64,000 nt of DNA from Elusimicrobia bacterium UBA6262. Lineage in GTDB: Bacteria > CAYTYR01 > UBA6262. This document shows positions 62,404 through 64,000 of this stretch, one piece after another. The notes beneath the pieces were generated by a model that was given only the letters and a program-made list of their open reading frames with translations, was not told the DNA's origin and made no database searches. How positions within the stretch are numbered: the stretch's first letter is position 1; each line of letters begins with the position of its first letter. The DNA lies in assembly GCA_002441095.1 (NCBI GenBank), contig DJVG01000038.1:291-64290 (forward strand), written 5' to 3'. Made by a program: the position numbers and the translations under genes.

Positions 62404-63498
62404 ATGAACATACTGCAGTTGATCGATGAACCCTGGGATAGCGGTATTACCAGTTATGCCTTGACCGTGTCGAAAGCGCTGACCGACCGCGGGCATAAGG
62501 TGATCGTCGGCGGCTGGCCGAATAAGCCGCCCATTCAACAGGCTAAAAAAATGGACCTGCCGGTTCTGCCGGTCAATTTCACCGATGTGAATGTTTTTAA
62601 CCTGAAATCAGCTATGACCAGGGAAAAAATAGAATTAGTTAACGCGCATGGCGGCCAAAGCCATTTTTGGGCCTATTTTTCCCTGCGTACGACATTCAGC
62701 CATATTCCGATCGTGCGTACGCGCGGCGATATCCGTAATCCATCTGCTAATACCGCCAGCAAGCATTTATATGAAAAAAGCAACCTGGTGATCTGCGCGG
62801 CAGATTTTATCCGTAATGCCTGCGTGAAAAGCCTGGGCCTGCCGGAGGAAAAATTTGTCACTATCTACCAGGGTCTTGATACAGCGTTGTTCAAGCCGCA
62901 ATATGCGGATGAGGGCGTGAAAAAAGAGTTAAAAATTGAACCTGGCACGGCGGTCATCGGGATAGTCGGGCGCTTGGATCCGGTCAAAGGGCACAGTACG
63001 TTTGTGCAGGCGGCTAAAATGGTCAAGGATATTTATCCCAAAGTCAGGTTCCTGATCGTTGGCAAAGAAGAAAATGTCAAATGGAAAAGACTGTCTGAGA
63101 CGGTATATAGCCTTGGGTTACAAGATGAAATGTCTTATCTGGGGCGCACTGAAGATGTGGTCAGGTTCATGAATACCTGTGATATCGGAGTCGTAGCTTC
63201 CGTAGGCAGCGAAGCTATTTCCCGGGCAGTGATGGAATGGATGGCTTGCGGTAAACCGTTGGTAGCCACTAAAGTCGGGTGTATTCCGGAAATCATTCAG
63301 GATATGGAGAATGGCTACCTGGTAGATCCTGGTGACCAGGAAGCTATGGCGCAAAGGATTTATGACCTCCTGATTGACCAAAACATGGGCCGGCGCATGG
63401 GTGACAAAGCGCAACGGCATATAAAAGAGAAATACAGCCTGAAACAATTTGCCATTAATACCGAGAACGCTTATCATAAAGTTTTGGCTATAAAGTAG
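62404..63498 (+). CDS. GT4-family glycosyltransferase
   Basis: This 364-residue GT-B retaining glycosyltransferase has an N-terminal 'LQLIDEPWDSGITSYALTVSKAL', 'GIVGRLDPVKGHSTFVQAAKMV' at the domain junction and the donor site 'GSEAISRAVMEWMACGKPLVATKVGCIPEII'. The acceptor and donor are unknown. By position it acts in LPS core or another cell-surface glycan. Confidence 0.9.
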   Translation: MNILQLIDEPWDSGITSYALTVSKALTDRGHKVIVGGWPNKPPIQQAKKMDLPVLPVNFTDVNVFNLKSAMTREKIELVNAHGGQSHFWAYFSLRTTFSHIPIVRTRGDIRNPSANTASKHLYEKSNLVICAADFIRNACVKSLGLPEEKFVTIYQGLDTALFKPQYADEGVKKELKIEPGTAVIGIVGRLDPVKGHSTFVQAAKMVKDIYPKVRFLIVGKEENVKWKRLSETVYSLGLQDEMSYLGRTEDVVRFMNTCDIGVVASVGSEAISRAVMEWMACGKPLVATKVGCIPEIIQDMENGYLVDPGDQEAMAQRIYDLLIDQNMGRRMGDKAQRHIKEKYSLKQFAINTENAYHKVLAIK

Positions 63499-63665
63499 AG
63501 AGCAGTAAAAGCGAGGAACAGTAGGTACGAGAGGCAGTTGCCAGTCAGTACTAAAAGCAGTTGTCAGTAAATACGAAATACAGTTGCCAGTGCACCAGTT
63601 AACTGCTTTTCGTTCTTACTGGTAACTGCTTTTCATTTTGACTGCTGTTCGCTCTTACTGGCTAC
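63499..63665 (+). repeat. CAGTTGCCAGT / ACTGGTAACTGC word array
   Basis: Words such as GGCAGTTGCCAGTCAGTAC and AAAGCAGTTGTCAGTAAATAC on the left are answered by GTTAACTGCTTTTCGTTC and TTACTGGTAACTGCTTTTC on the right. The 254-nt spacer also holds a GGGG-T8 run (63674-63685) that may end transcription of the preceding genes, and a promoter at 63687. Confidence 0.75.
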
Positions 63666-63686
63666 TCCGAAAAGGGGTTTTTTTTA

Positions 63687-63715
63687 TTGCAAATAAACAA
63701 TAATAAAGCTATAAT
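63687..63715 (+). promoter_or_regulatory. sigma-70-type promoter of the last gene
   Basis: TTGCAA (63687-63692), a 17-nt spacer and perfect TATAAT (63710-63715), ~30 nt before the start codon region. Confidence 0.7.
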
Positions 63716-63752
63716 AACTTAACTAAAAGCAGAGGAGTTTCAGGACTAAAAA

Positions 63753-64000
63753 ATGCCAGACAAAGAGTTTTACCGTAACGCCAACGTACGTAAACGGATA
63801 GCCGAATATTGCGGAGGTGAAGCTCATGACCCCGACGGCTTTTCCGCCCAGTATCTGGTAGGATACGGGACGGCGCTGCAGGAAGAGGATATCCATGCGC
63901 GCAACTTTATTTCCACTTCCAAGGATAAGTTTGACTGGATCCTGGAAAAAGGATTGGATATCTTCCGTTCGGTAAGCGACATGAACTATACGGTAGGCGT
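63753..64000 (+). CDS. unrecognised protein, 3' end outside the window
   Basis: The frame opens at ATG 63753 with AGGA 7 nt upstream and a good promoter, and runs 82 codons to the edge without a stop. The N-terminus is 'MPDKEFYRNANVRKRIAEYC', followed by 'FSAQYLVGYGTALQ' and 'FDWILEKGLDIFRSVSDMN'. There is no signal peptide, so it is probably cytoplasmic. I do not recognise the family. Confidence 0.7.
   Translation, partial: MPDKEFYRNANVRKRIAEYCGGEAHDPDGFSAQYLVGYGTALQEEDIHARNFISTSKDKFDWILEKGLDIFRSVSDMNYTVG

Noticed and set aside
1..64000. tRNA, rRNA or replication origin
   Set aside because: No cloverleaf-like, rRNA-like or DnaA-box cluster was seen by eye in any spacer; a covariance search could still find a small RNA.

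Overview
The window (64 kb, every supported gene on the + strand) comes from a Gram-negative, diderm bacterium. It holds a nearly complete lipid A/Kdo/core-sugar pathway, BamA, TamB, Skp/OmpH, a Lol-type ABC system, Lnt, a TonB-dependent receptor, OmpA-type and PorV-type outer-membrane proteins. An LpxC-FabZ fusion, PorV/PorQ-like and FlgD-like sorting tails, frequent TTG/GTG starts and dense intergenic 'word' repeats suggest an uncultivated lineage near the FCB/PVC/Omnitrophota-type candidate phyla. The sequence alone does not fix the phylum.

Region 1 (1-26.6 kb) is accessory and concerns extracellular polysaccharide, most likely beta-1,3-glucan. In order it holds: a truncated TonB receptor; a secreted CBM11-like protein; an ABC sugar importer (binding protein plus two permeases, no ATPase); a PorV-like protein; a clan GH-A glycosidase with a C-terminal sorting-like tail; a large barrel-OmpA fusion; a lipoprotein and a DUF5683-like protein; four tandem paralogous secreted carbohydrate-binding-like proteins; a fibronectin-III lipoprotein ending in what looks like a permuted copy of the same domain; a GH81 endo-beta-1,3-glucanase; two more GH-A enzymes; a cold-shock protein; and an SBBP beta-propeller. 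Together these could bind and cut glucan at the surface and import the oligosaccharides.

Region 2 (26.9-41.4 kb) is housekeeping: secA, lnt, prfB (with an intact programmed +1 frameshift), an ECF sigma/anti-sigma pair with a candidate autoregulated promoter, lysS, a lolC/E-lolD pair, a class IV aminotransferase and clpC.

Region 3 (41.5-63.5 kb) is an envelope-biogenesis supercluster: tamB, bamA, ompH, lpxD, lpxC-fabZ, lpxA, lpxI, a Gfo/Idh/MocA oxidoreductase, lpxB, msbA, a DUF374 acyltransferase, waaA (kdtA), two GT9 heptosyltransferase-like genes and a GT4 glycosyltransferase. The window ends inside an unrecognised gene.

The most unusual feature lies between the genes. Many spacers hold families of short degenerate 'words' (for example ATCAGG, AAATGACAAAT, GCGTATAGC, CGAGTTGCGAG, TTAAGTGTTAAG). 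They are repeated in one orientation and often again inverted, so that the spacer folds back on itself. One such pair brackets the 3' remnant of a gene resembling the four-helix-bundle (S23/TIGR02436) family, and other copies are translated as the C-terminal tails of LpxI and LpxD. No tRNA, rRNA, CRISPR array, intact insertion sequence or replication origin was found.
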